64,000 nucleotides of DNA, taken from NCBI RefSeq assembly GCF_901000735.1, contig NC_081543.1:11019921-11083920 (forward strand), given 5' to 3'. This DNA comes from Corylus avellana (taxonomy: Eukaryota; Streptophyta; Magnoliopsida; Fagales; Betulaceae). Positions 13,101 to 25,100 of the stretch are shown piece by piece. Both the position numbers and the translations under genes were made by a program. The notes under the pieces were generated by a model. It had not been told where the DNA came from. It saw only the letters and a program-made list of their open reading frames with translations, and did no database searches. Each line of letters begins with the position of its first letter. Position 1 is the first letter of the stretch.

Positions 13101-15284
13101 TGTACTTTCAGAAATAAATAACATCAAACTTAGCAGTTCACAGGGAAGTAAATAATGGGATTACATATAGTCACTTGGCTTGCAAACTTGAAACAGTTGA
13201 GGATTTTTAACTTTTTAACTTCCATAAAAACAACAAAGTATCAAGTGCCAACATCGAAACTTTCCTCAAAGGAGTTGTTAGGTAATGCAAAACTGACCTC
13301 AGGAAACTGGTAGTTAATATCCATTGCCAGATGAAGTCCATCAGCCCATGAATCCTTAGTTGGAGTGCCGAGAACACTGCATATTTTGTATATTTCATCT
13401 GCTTCACTGCAATAGTAGTAAAGAAGACATGATTCACTACCTGAATATTTATCAAACTTATTTTCAGATCGTAAAAAAAATTACACCTTTTGACAGCTTC
13501 GGAACATAATACAAAAAGAAAAGAAGGTAAAGAAAGAATATCACAGAAAGAGTACATAACTTGCAATTACTGATCGAAAAATAAATAAAGGAAAAAGTGC
13601 ATCTGGAAAATATTTATATGCTTCCTAGTAGAATCTTCCCTTTACATCTAGAAACAGCCCTTATCCCTCATCAAATCAATCAGCATAATTGATTGCCAGG
13701 CAAGTCTCTCCATGTAAAAAAAGCCATTACGAACAAATATTATTTTAAGAAAATAAAATACACGTACCTAATACCAGGAAAAAGGGGACGGAGAGTGAAC
13801 AATTCAGCCATGATTGCCCCCATTGCCCACATATCTAGAGGTTGAAAGACATAAAAATTCGTAAGTACTATATCAACAGAACAGTTGGCATCTATATAAG
13901 CAACCACACTTTCATTACAACAAAACTTACCAACTTTAGAACTATACAGGTATGACTGAAGCAGCACTTCAGGGGCCCGATACCTGAAATATACACATAT
14001 TAGAAGCCAATATACCACATGAAATGTACAAGCAGAGGTCCATACAAGGACAATAAAACACCAACCAGCGTGTAGAGACATATTCCGTATATGGTGGTTG
14101 CGAGTTGATTTCTCGAGCAAGACCAAAATCAGCAACCTTGATTGTGTCTTTCGTGACCAACAAGTTCTCTGCAAAAAAGTTTGTAGGTATTAGTTGTAAA
14201 CTACAACAAACGAAACTGGCAGCAAAAGAAAAATACGCAAATACAAAAAGAAAAAAGATGCATGGTTAAGGAAAAAATTCAAACGTATTCTAATCTAATA
14301 ATAAATGCACCATTTTTTTATGAAACAAAATGCACCCTTACATTTTCAAAAATATCTTTCCACAATATAGCCCACAAAAAATGAATTGATTTGTTATAAA
14401 CTTAACAGGGTATTATGTTTTTGATGAATAACAAATTATTAAGAAAAAAGGCAAAGCCAACAGGGTATTTATGTTCTTCCACAGATATTTTGGAAATATC
14501 TTTGGTTTCTCTTCTACCAATCGAGTTACTCCACCAACATAAACAATTACCTGGCTTAAGGTCGCGATGAAAATATCCACGCTGGTGCATGTAAGCAAGA
14601 CCTTGAAAAACTTGAAAACACCAATTCCTGATATCAGATTCAGTGAAAAGCTTTTCTCTGTCTTTCATGAGTTGGTAAACGTTGAATTCCTGAAGTATAA
14701 ATGTTATTCAGCAACTTAAAGTAAATAACCAATTAAATATCAACTCTTTATAACAAGCAATTGTCAAGGACAGAAATGCCACTAACCATGTACTCAAACA
14801 CGAAATACAATATGTCATTCTCTCTAATGACTTCCTTAAGCTTGACAATGTTTGGATGATTCATTTTACGCAACGACTGCCATAAGAAGAAATCTATGAT
14901 GTATTTGAAATAGAGCAAAGCCAGAAATAGGTAAAAAGAAAAATAGCAGACCATATTACCTTCACTTCTCTCAGATTTACACACTCCTCCCATGAATAAT
15001 ACTTTTTCTTCATTTTTTTAATTGCAACCTGTCACAAACAGAACAAATGGTTACTTCACAAAAAATATTACTAAATATTCTAGTTGAAATGAAAACTTAA
15101 AACACTTACAACTTCACCAGTCTGCTTATTAATAGCTCTCCATACACTCCCAAATGTTCCATCACCAACTTCCTTAATTAGGTTGAACCTAGAAGTGACC
15201 AAAACCCGTGTATAAGCAATCCACACAACATCACACAAACACCATAAAAAGCAAGTACTGCAGTAAACCAACTCACCTCTCCAT
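10190..15284 (-). CDS. MHK: MAK/MHK-type serine/threonine kinase (RCK family; CDKF-4-like), 16 coding exons, 454 aa
   Basis: The exons in coding order are 15284-15277, 15188-15110, 15028-14960, 14876-14787, 14689-14551, 14168-14066, 13983-13931, 13834-13768, 13406-13298, 12997-12932, 12700-12632, 12514-12451, 12358-12242, 11549-11518, 10607-10529 and 10410-10190. Their lengths sum to 1365 nt with every phase consistent. The start [19 protein letters not shown] gives the Gly-rich loop at 11-16. The ATP lysine is K33 (VAIKK), the catalytic loop is HRDLKPEN at 123-130, DFG is at 142-144 and the activation loop is T156-E157-Y158, the TxY signature of the MAK/ICK/MOK branch, followed by the TRWYRAPE motif. 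The C-terminal 150 residues are basic and low in complexity. The protein is expected to be a soluble, dual-phosphorylated kinase. Its animal relatives act on cilia; the plant role is not well defined. One donor (14065, GTTGGT) is weak but phase-consistent. 5' UTR introns up to about 17.2 kb are likely but not resolved. Confidence 0.93.
11152..11395 (-). mobile_element. Au-like tRNA-derived SINE inserted in an MHK intron
   Basis: Read on the minus strand, the element starts with an A-box-like GGGGCTCTGTGGTTGAATAG, then has a B-box-like GGGTTTGAAACC. It ends with the characteristic Au SINE body (TTGCGGGAAACTCCTTGCCG, GGGATTAGTCGG, then CCGGATACCCGG) and a T/A-rich tail. It is flanked by 20-bp direct repeats at 11132-11151 and 11396-11415 that differ at one position, which is a clear target-site duplication. 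It lies in the intron between exons 14 and 15 of the kinase gene, in the same orientation as that gene. An internal run of G/C and A/T around 11279-11300 is expanded. Confidence 0.85.
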
Positions 15285-15289
15285 TCTTC

Positions 15290-17040
15290 CGGAACAAAAG
15301 CAGCTCTTCTTTATTCAAGGAAAGTACAAGAACACACAAAAGATAAATAGCATTTATCTTCAGTAGAAAAAACACTATACTGCCTTGCTGGTCCAGCTGA
15401 ATTCACCATCAATATTCTCCAGCAACATCCAATAGCAGAAGACCAGAAATTCTGTGATGGGCGGGCTGCACAGCCTTATTTATTGCTAAACCCACGACTT
15501 CAAGACAGTAGCACACGATATATGATAAGAAAGGACAAATACCAGAGAACATATTGAAGCCAATCAAGGAACCAGCCAGAAATGATTGATCTAACAAATA
15601 GGAAGGATCCCCTAGCTCAAAGCATAGTCACCCAAGGGTTCAAAACTTAACTAATAGCTACCTCATCTATACTATGTAGAAGTTGTTGCAGAATCTTCAG
15701 CTAGAATTGGATCTTGTCAATTTAAAGAGTACCCATCAGGATGCAGGATGAAACAAATAACTATGCAGTCAGTCTTCACTGATTCAACACGATTGCCTAT
15801 CTAATATCAACTATGATAAGCAACCCCCAAGCACGTTTGGCAGACTTTAACCCTGTGGAAAGAAAGGATTAGCAAGGTTAGAGCAATATTAAAAGAGTTA
15901 GAATACACAAATATAAAGTAAACAAAAAAAAATGATAAGTGCTGTACCCCGGAAGACGTTTTCCCAAAATTTTTGACTGGATGGCGTATCAGCAATGCAC
16001 TATCAAATAAAAATTTGTTATATTGCGCACAAAAACTTGGGCCCAAGAGAGAGGGAGAGAGAGAGAGAGAGAGCTTACTTATACAAGTGCACTAAAGATC
16101 CAACACCTATCTCAGAAAAAACTGGCATTACGCCTTCTGCAATATTCATTTAAGATCTGACTACTAAGTGCAATTAACAAATGAAACCAGAAGAAAATCT
16201 CCAACGACGAGAAACCTCCAGTCAAGCACTTCCTGGAACGAAAAAACCCTGAACTGGTAGCATTTTGACCAGAAGCACACTTGCTCCATATCTTAAGAAA
16301 GATATTAAAGTTCCTTAAATCCAAGCCCGGTGAAACCTGATATGAAGATTCATAGCATTCAAGCTCAGAGCAGATACTAATCATGCAGAAAGTACTAAAA
16401 CAATGTCGTTTGTACATATTACAATAAATAATTAGACATAATCAATCGCATATAACAATCTCAAATTAACAATACGAGTAATAAGTCAAGTAGCCACAAC
16501 AATTGCAATCAACCATGTACATAAAGCTATAACGAAACCCTGAAACCCATTGAACAATTCCAGATCTGAACCAATTTATAACCCTTAAACATATCATAAG
16601 GAAACCCTAACCCTTGGCAACAAAATCCACGAAATATCTAAGTCACGCGAACAACGTTGATCATAAATCCCTGCAATTCAATCACAAAAAAAAAAAAAAA
16701 AACAAAAAAAACACAATAATAATAGGTAATTTCGAAAACCCCAATTCAATTCCCAGAAATCCTCATCCATCAAACCAAATCCTTGAAATTATTCACACAC
16801 AAAAAAATAAAAAATAAATAAAAACACAATTCAATAGCGAAATTCAGAACAATCCAAACCAGTTCATAACCCTTAAAAACATACCGCATCAAAATCCTAA
16901 CCCTAAGCGATGACATCCTCGTAATATCTAAGTTTCATCAAATCAAAGGTTTAATTATCGCAAAAAACTGCGGTATTTCCGAAACCCCCCAACATCCTCA
17001 TCAATTAAATACATCAGATCTGATTCAAACAAACATACCC

Positions 17041-17097
<57 letters not shown>

Positions 17098-17230
17098 CTG
17101 AAAGCCAAGAGGCATAAGAACCGTCGCCAGGGACGGGATGAGGTGGAATCCAGAGCGTCTCTCTCTGGTTACAGCCGAATTGCCTTTCCCCCAAAAATCT
17201 GATCTACCTTTGCACCGTGACAGCCAAGGA
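15290..17230 (-). other. Probable 5' UTR and promoter region of the MHK gene
   Basis: No coding sequence is seen. On the minus strand the GC-richer stretch about 17100-17220 looks like the first, non-coding exon. A pyrimidine-rich run directly follows it (CT repeats, 17094-17057). A long 5' UTR intron running to the start-codon exon is likely, but its ends could not be fixed. A short GA tract lies at about 16046-16073. Confidence 0.4.
17041..17094. repeat. Compound microsatellite (AT)8(AG)19
   Basis: Uninterrupted AT dinucleotides are followed directly by AG dinucleotides, immediately beside the probable first exon of the kinase gene. Such tracts are often length-variable and, as CT on the transcribed strand, are common in plant 5' leaders. 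Confidence 0.85.
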
Positions 17231-17629
17231 ATAAATATTACTACTCCTTGACCTAACTTTTATAGCTCTCTCGGCCCGGCTTTTCTACGCTGCAATGTGT
17301 TTTTCTTTGCTTACGTGGACGGTCATGATGGCCCGCTGGTTGGTCACCCATCACGTGGCCAACGCAAGGTTATTCCGTTTTTAACTTTAATCACAACGGT
17401 AACATACGCGGTAATTCTACTTTCTTTCTGTTTGTTTGTTTGTTGTTTTTTTTTTTTTTTTTTTTTTACCCCGTTGTTAACTCTAATTTTGGCTGCATGA
17501 TTGAGATCTTTATAATTCAATCGCTTAATAATTAAGTTTAGATACTTTCGAATTTAAAATAAGAAAAGAAATAAAGCAATAAAAAATTAATAAACTATCT
17601 TATTTGTAATGTTGATATTTGGTTTGCAC

Positions 17630-17960
17630 TTAATGATTACAATTATAATTGAAAGCTCTGAATTGATGTAAGCGTTTGGGCTTCTGATTATTCAGATTAA
17701 AATAGCATTTTTAAACAAAATTGTAAAAGGTGTCTTATTTGAGAATATTTTAAAAACAAAAAAAAAAAACTATTTGAAAACGTTAAAAAAATAAATAAAT
17801 ACTTTTTTTAAATCCAAGGCAATGAAGTGCGATTTTATTAAAAATACACAATTTTAAACACCAAATTTCAATTTAAAAGCTATATTACGATTTTATCAAA
17901 CACTTAAATCAACTCTCTCTCTTTTTTAACCTGTAAAACCAAACAGACCCTAGTTATAAT
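17630..17960. mobile_element. AT-rich MITE-like element, copy 1
   Basis: Shares a word order with 54960-55215: a 'cacaattttaaa' core, then an 'aaatttgattttaaa'-like stretch, then 'gcaattttatcaaa...cttaa'. Its ends are not sharply defined. It is probably a non-autonomous DNA transposon. Confidence 0.35.
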
Positions 17961-18504
17961 TTGATGTTGTCGTTTGTGATAGCATGTGTAATGTGTTGTT
18001 AGTTGTATATTCCCATATATGGGAAGGCTCATAGTCATAGTGATATCGAGATTGCATTGGAAAATAAGGCTTTTAAAGCGATAAAATAGTTATAAAAAAA
18101 ATAAAATAAAATAAAAAATTTACCAATTAGACCAACTTTTGTTTGGCATACCTTTTTAAATACTAATTACTCTCTTAATGCAATTCCAACAAGCTCTCAA
18201 AAAGAATAGATTAGTATTAATAGAAAATTCTTGTTTGTTTTTATAATTAATACACTCTTAACGCAATTTACAATGCTTGTTTGTTTTTTTTATAATTAAT
18301 ACATTTTAACTGCTCAGATGCTCCTCCAACACATGCACGTGAAGAAAAAAAGAAAAAAAAAATGCACGTGATCTACACGATACAATAATCTAACAATTAC
18401 GTCAACTTATATTTTTTTTAATATATATATATATAATTTGAATTATTACAGATATTTATCTACTTAGGATTCGTTTATGATTGCGTTTGAAAAATAGAGC
18501 TTTT

Positions 18505-18958
18505 AAGGACCTATTTGAAATTGCGTTTAAGAGGCTTAAAAATGTTTTTAATACTTAAAAAAATCTGTTTGAAAGAAAAAGGTATTTGTTTGATAAAAAA
18601 ATTAAAAGCTCTTTTAAAGGTCAAAAAAACTTAAAAATGACTAAAAAACACTTTTGGCAAAAGCTTAAAAATGAAGCTTTTACCCAAAAGCTTTTCTTGA
18701 CTTAAAAGTTATATTTCTCAAACGTAATCTCAAACAGGCTTTATAAGTCAAAAATAGTTTTTTTGATAAAAAGTTTCATTTTTAAGCTTTTGTCAAAAGT
18801 TTTTTTTTTTTTTTCTGTGGCTATTTTTAGGCTTTTTAGACCCTTAAAAACAATTTTAATTTTTTTATCAAACGAATACTTTTTTTTTCTTCAAACGGGT
18901 TTTTTGAGTATTAAAAGTATTTTTAAGTTGCTCAAACACAATCTCAAACAGTCCCTTA
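18505..18958. mobile_element. Foldback (long inverted repeat) element
   Basis: The left arm (about 18505-18690) and the reverse complement of the right arm (about 18770-18958) match over most of their length. Both begin with a 'aagg(g)acctRtttgaRattgNgttt'-type end and share the 'tatttgtttgataaaaaaattaaa' and 'aaaagcttaaaaatgaa' segments. The centre (18690-18770) repeats the outer 'aatctcaaacag' motif, so part of the element is itself duplicated. No coding capacity is present. Confidence 0.7.
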
Positions 18959-19487
18959 CTAAAAAAAAATTATTTTTTCAAAAAAAACATTTGGTACGAA
19001 AAGTCAATCCGTTTGAATAGATATTGCATCCAACATAATCAATATTTATCATTAATTTGACGCTAACATGTTATTTGGATCAATTTGACCTAAAAAATAA
19101 AATAAATAAATAATTTGTTGGAGTAATGGCTGACGCCCATGATCAGTGGGGGGGCCGGCCTGGGGCAGAGTCGGCAGACCAACCACTCTTTTTTTCTTTT
19201 TTTTAGGTACCAACCAATCATTGTTGGAGTAACGTTTTACTCCACAAAAAAAAAAAAAAAAATTACTTTCGTTTTATGATGCAATAAAAATGTGAAAATC
19301 ATTTTGAAAATATTCAAAGAAATTTCTCTCAAAGTTTAGAGAGAGAAATTAATAAAATAAGATTGATGCTTCATATGCAAAGATGAGAAAAATCAAATGT
19401 GGGTTTTCATAATTTTTTTTTTTTAAGAAAAAAAAAAAGACGACTGTTTAAAATATGAGATGTAGATGTTTCAAGCCTAAATACATC

Positions 19488-19595
19488 TTTTTTTTTTTTT
19501 TTGACATGTCCGCACAAGAGGAAAATGGGTATTCGAACTAGTGATTTTCGTTTTATTAGGCATAGTTCCAACCGATTGAACTACCTCTTAAGGAC
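19488..19595 (-). mobile_element. tRNA-derived SINE with poly-A tail
   Basis: On the minus strand the order is an A-box-like TAGTTCAATCGGTTGG, a B-box-like AGTTCGAATACCC, a CTCTTGTGCGGACATGTC segment and then a pure A run (T run at 19488-19502 on the plus strand). Imperfect 14-bp flanking repeats at 19478-19491 (overlapping the tail) and 19596-19609 could be target-site duplications. Confidence 0.6.
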
Positions 19596-20514
19596 TAGAT
19601 ACACCTTTTATATATATATATTTCCACCAAATAATTTCTGAAAATTAGAATAAATAAATAAATAAAATAATAATTGCATCAAGGATGTATGGCGGCGGAG
19701 AGTTGGGGACCAAAAAATGTGTTGCTTGGGGTGGGGGAGTGGGGTGGCATCATATTCTATCATATATTTACTTATTTATTTGATTTTTTGGTTAAATTAG
19801 TGAAGGGGATGAGTCATGACAGAGTTTTGTTGAGGATTTAAAAATGGAATATTCGGTGGCTGCTGACTGCTGAGGTGGTGTGTTTTGGATTTGCACTCAA
19901 TTAGGTGGCGCCACGAATCCAACCGCTGTATTTGGTATAACACGCACGGAAAAGGAATGCCTACTTTTGGAATTTGGAATGTATCTTCTAGAAAAGTACT
20001 ATTATGACTTAACAATTTTTTACATAATTTAAAAACTACATAAAATTAGAGAATTCGGGTTTGGTTTGGTTTAAATGGATTGGAGTTATAAATGGGTCAA
20101 CCCACTTAACCCGTTTATAAAATTATATATTTTTTATATAATAAATACATGTTCATCAGTTTTGTGCAGTAAAAAAGGAACAATTGTAGTTGCCCCATCC
20201 TTGAGGCATGTTTAAGAAGCTGCATCACTACAGACGAGCCCTTAATGTCCAAGTTAGCAAAATATTCTTGAAGACAAATGAAGATGTGGAGAAGAAAGAA
20301 AAAGGCTTTGGAACATACTTGCTACTGGGGACACGTGGCACCATTTGGTTGGAGAGCATCCTATCAACACGGAGTCTCCTACATGGTCGTGGGGCGAACG
20401 TGGTTTATGGGACAAAGGTAGTGGCCAACAAATACTCCATTGTGCATGCAATTGTTAGAATGGACCCGTTGTTGGCTATTATGGTGACGTAGCAGGGGCA
20501 TGGATTCGCTTTGA

Positions 20515-21560
20515 GACTGTAGAACCCCTAGATTATTTAGCAAAAAATAATCTGAAGTGTTACCACTAACTCTTCATCATAAGGTAAAATTGCAGCAGAA
20601 ATAATATATCTTTTTTCTTTTCAACCAAACAAGTAAAATACCCAACTCAAATTTAAATCAGAACAACTACTAAAATTACTTAAACCATAAATATCTCAAG
20701 ATAACATAACCATAATTCATAAACATAATAGTATCATCACAAATCGATCATCAGTATTGATCATACACCAAACGTTAAGCTAAGTCACCAAATACACAAT
20801 AGTCTGAAAAAGTCACAAGTCTCATATAAACTAAAATGTCAAAAGGGTCTATCCAAAGATTTTATAGCACAACACTAAGAATATCATAATCAAGTCATCT
20901 AGCTCAATAACGTGCTCATCCAAAATTGCCAACCATGGGTGCAACAGCTCAATGAGATCTCTAAGTGTCAATATTGAGTTCGGGTCACTCTACACCATCC
21001 TCAAAGGGTCCTCTATAAAACATGAATGTTTTACAAGTTGAAGCACACAATGTTAAGTTTACGACTTAGTAAGTATAATCTCGAGTGAAACTCAATTATA
21101 CAATAAACCCTTATTTAGTGCGAGTCACAAAGGTATATTTGAATCCTTATTCAGTGCAAGTAATAAGACATCACATGGAAGGTAAAAAAATCTCACTGAT
21201 GTATATACATACCCATGCCCTTAACCCATTCACCCATTCACAGTAGGGTTTGTGCGTCCTGTGTTCTAATGCAATCGCGGTCCCCTAGTGAACGTGTAAA
21301 GCAAGTCATGCACTAGTTGTCCGATTGTGTCCAATCCCTAGTAATCCAATCAACTAGTGATGTGAGTAAGGGTAACTCTACTCGTAAGTGGTTGCACTAG
21401 TCACAATAACCCTCTGATCGAGGGTAAAAATACATACACATATCTTGCCCGATCATGAGTTTATTGAAATTGAACTTTCCCCATGATGTGTCCTTGATTG
21501 TTAAATTGAATCAGGATATAATCAGGCTCATTATTCAGCTTTTACATAGTTTTAAATGGA
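20515..21560. mobile_element. Probable LTR-retrotransposon remnant
   Basis: This is a non-coding stretch with the look of a degraded plant LTR or adjoining non-coding region: a 'gcagcagaaataat' motif near the start and an internal imperfect repeat of 'ccttatt(t/c)agtgc(g/a)ag' at about 21111-21165. No paired LTRs, primer-binding site or coding remains were found, so the class is a guess. Confidence 0.25.
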
Positions 21561-22157
21561 TAAAGTCAAAATAACATGCATTTTAGATACATGTCAACTT
21601 GTTAAACTGAATTAGGGAGGCCTTCAACCCCTTTTGAAGGAAAACGGTATCCTTCTTAAAGGATAGCTCTATATATGTGACTGGGAATGATTTCAATTCC
21701 ATTTCTCGAATTTGTGTTACAGATAACAAACTTTAATATCTAAATGAAGAGCCAGATAACCCTATGATGCCCAAAGACTCGAAATGTCTTAAACAGGGAA
21801 AAAGGAGGCCCAAAAGAATTTCACTAAATCGTGATAATAATCATAAGAACAAAGACAAGGACAAAAAAGGACCCATTAGGACATCTCACTGAAACGAGCC
21901 TTTACTCAAAAATGGAGCCATCACCCCCACAAGTGATGATATAGCACAGATGGTTTTTGATTGATGAAGTACTTTCTAACCATTACTTGCGGAGGCTAGC
22001 TCCAATTCTCTCTATAAAGGCTCCATTACAGTATGGATTCGTATTGTTACATTCTAGGAAACCAAGTTTTAAATGATTCCACCTGTTTGAGACATCCAGA
22101 TGCACCCTGACTTCTTTAATCTTATCTGTAGTAATGTATGCCGTTTGGATCAAAATT

Positions 22158-25100
22158 TTAAAGGTATTGAGCTTGTATTCTCTCTTTGTTCTCTTCCCAC
22201 CACAGCTTTGCGCGCACCTCCCCGAACATTTCCCGGCTGCGCAAATAAAAATGGAAGCTGTCAAAAGCTGCCTCACCTCAGAAGACAGAGATCTTAATAA
22301 ATGCCACAAACTGCCTTTATATGAATTTGTATTGTGGATGGAGTTATCCTATCTAAACTTAAAGGCTCAAATCATAAGGCAATAGGAATTGCTTCCAAGC
22401 TAAAAAAATCATATCAGTTTTACCATTTTCAGGAGGTTTCTGAAAATTGTTACTATGTTAAGGGAAAGAAAATTATGTTTGGGGTTCACAAGTTAATACT
22501 TTGGTTTCATTAGGTTCATAAATCTTTTTTATGCTCAGTCTTCTTGGCTACCAACCCACCAAATGATGCTAACAAGGAATGTTAAGTAAATATAAGTTCA
22601 TTTCATTACCTGAACCTGACACGCCGGAGCTCCCTACTGCCATCAGCTAGTTGTCTGATGGTAATGTACACCCCAGGCTCATCTTGCTCAACCCATTCTG
22701 TCTCCAGGTCACTTGCATTGCTAATTGAAACCGAAGCCTCGTCCCTAGATGAGGTCGTTGTCCGAGATGCATCCATAGATGATGCCTCTCCCTTAGGGCC
22801 ACCCATGCCAAATGTACTTGAGCCTGCATTGTAATGGTAGCTGCCACCTTGGTCCACAGGGTCAGATGGGTAATACCCTTTACTTCCAGAAGGTCTATAG
22901 TAGTTCCTTGGTGTCCACTCCTTGTTCAATGATGAACCCATAGGGCTTTCCCTTGCTGATCCCAGCCTTGAGTATGAAGAATCTCTTTGCTGTTGAACAT
23001 TACAAGCATCCGTTAGTAATGGGAGATTTATAAGTCAGGTATCAGGAATACAACTAGAGAAACAAATATTTTTATTAATTTACATAATGGGAAATCAAAA
23101 TCATACATAACCTGTCTCTGATACCATAAGGAAGTTTGAACACGTTTTGGGATTGAAAAGGTTTTAACTTGTAATTGATTCACTCGGTTACACTAAGTTT
23201 TGCTCTTTATTACTACTCAAACAACTCTAAGGCTAGCCTAACAAAAGAAAACATAAAATAAATAAGTAGTACGGAGGTGACTGTTTCACGAGTCTGTTTA
23301 GAAAATAAGATTAATGCATATACCTAAATGCTTAATTTGGTTTTCATAGGAAAAAAAAAATTGGGAGAAACATAATTATATTTACAAATTCTTTTTTTCT
23401 TTTTTATTTTTTTTAATTTTTTTTTTTTAATTTTTAATTTTTTATTATAAGTAAAGAGAAATAAAGTAATTATATTTACAAATTCTTAAATAGCATCTTC
23501 AACCAAATCCCTTTAAAAGGTCCCAAGTGTGCATATGTCTTCCCATTTCTCATTGGCTGTTTCATGTTTAGCAATGAAAATAACAAAACAGAGGCTCTGG
23601 CAGTGGTCAAGGATTTCATTAAAATCACATGATCTATTACCCCAAAAAGTCTATCTCATGACTATTATAGGTCGATGTTCACAATTAAAGAGAAATAAAG
23701 AATTCACATGTAAGAGCAGGTCCATGGAGAGGCCACTTTCAGTGTTCTTACACAGACAGGGTTTGAACATGACTATAGGAAAAGCAATTTTGTTACTTTG
23801 GGTAATGGAACTGACAATTCCATAAAGGCTAAAGCTATGGACTGCAAAACTTTATGACTAGACTGTGTGGAGAATTTATTAGCATGTAGTCCACTGGTTA
23901 AACATGCGAAAGTGGTGAAATAAATTTTTTTTTTACCTCATCCTCAGACCTTGGGGGAGTGTGAAGAGCTTGCCTATTGAATCTCTGAACATTGTAGAGC
24001 TCCATGATCCGGTCATAATTCTCACCCCACCATCGCTGTGCTTGCAATTTATTAAACATCTCTCGGCTTCAAATTTAAATACCAAGTATATGTCAGTTTA
24101 TGGCTGTACAGTGCAATTATGTTTCAGTGACCAAAATCTGAAGATATTTTAAGAAATTTGGGGTCCTAAAGGTCCATTTCTTTTCATATCCGAACTGGAA
24201 AGCTTCTATAGCTTTCAAGTAGGCCCAGTGGTTAGAAAACTATCACATACATTACACAGTCAGAGACAGGACTAATCAACTACGAGAGCTACAAGCCTTT
24301 GGACCATTGCTGGCAGTAGGCCATGCTAGGGCTGAAAAAGGGGTCAAAGTTAAATGTCCTCCAGAGGTTGATTTCCAAGACCTCTTAGACATCTCAAAGT
24401 CATGAACAATTTAGAACTCATTTTGTTTGCAAACCAGGAAACTCAAGGGAGCAAAAAACTAAAAAATGAAAAATAAAAGGAAAAGATAACTGGACTTCAT
24501 TCAACTGGAATAAAATTGCTAATGCTGGAAGTGAACTTCATCATACCTGAAGCGTATTCGTTTAAGATCATTTCCGCCATTAGGAAGGGACACAAAAGTA
24601 ATGTGAACACCAGGCTCCACCTGTGCCATCCATTCCTTAGCCTCCTCCTCATCCTCGAGCACGACATCACAAGACTGCGCCGATACAGATGCCCCACCAG
24701 GAGTCTGGTCACCTCTCAATACCCCTGTAAATCTTGAGTCTGATCTTCCAGCAGGGTGGTGACTGCCACTAGTAAAATCCCACGCGGGTGTTGAACTTGA
24801 GCTTGCACCTCCAAGGTAGGGGTATGGAACCCCTTCTGAAATAGCATCGAAGTCTGGGTAAGGCCGCTGGCCTTTCTTGTAGCTGCTGGAGCCAGTGCAA
24901 GGCTTGCATTGACGGTAAGCACCAGAAAATTTCAGTGCCATATCCTTGATCTGCACATTATTGAAATCCATGGTTAATCGAATGTTGAGAAGAATGTGTC
25001 ACTGGCACTCGATGTAGCCTAAATATAATAACACACCTCTGCACCGTGTAGATGTTCATGCATAAACAACAATGGGATGCAAAATCCTCACATTATTTTG

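Larger units (their letters stand above)
17231..22157. other. Gene-poor region between MHK and the BRX gene
   Basis: No host gene is supported. Contents include MITE-like AT-rich sequence (17630-17960), a foldback element (18505-18958), a poly-A SINE (19488-19595), a 94-codon frame at 20208-20492 with no recognised similarity, and retrotransposon-like debris (20515-21560). The rest is AT-rich with many homopolymer runs. Confidence 0.45.

Noticed and set aside
19520..19600. tRNA gene on the minus strand
   Set aside because: A-box and B-box resemble a tRNA, but there is no full cloverleaf and a poly-A tail follows, so a SINE is the better reading.
20208..20492. 94-codon plus-strand frame
   Set aside because: No recognisable motif and surrounded by repeat-like DNA. 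Not supported as a gene.
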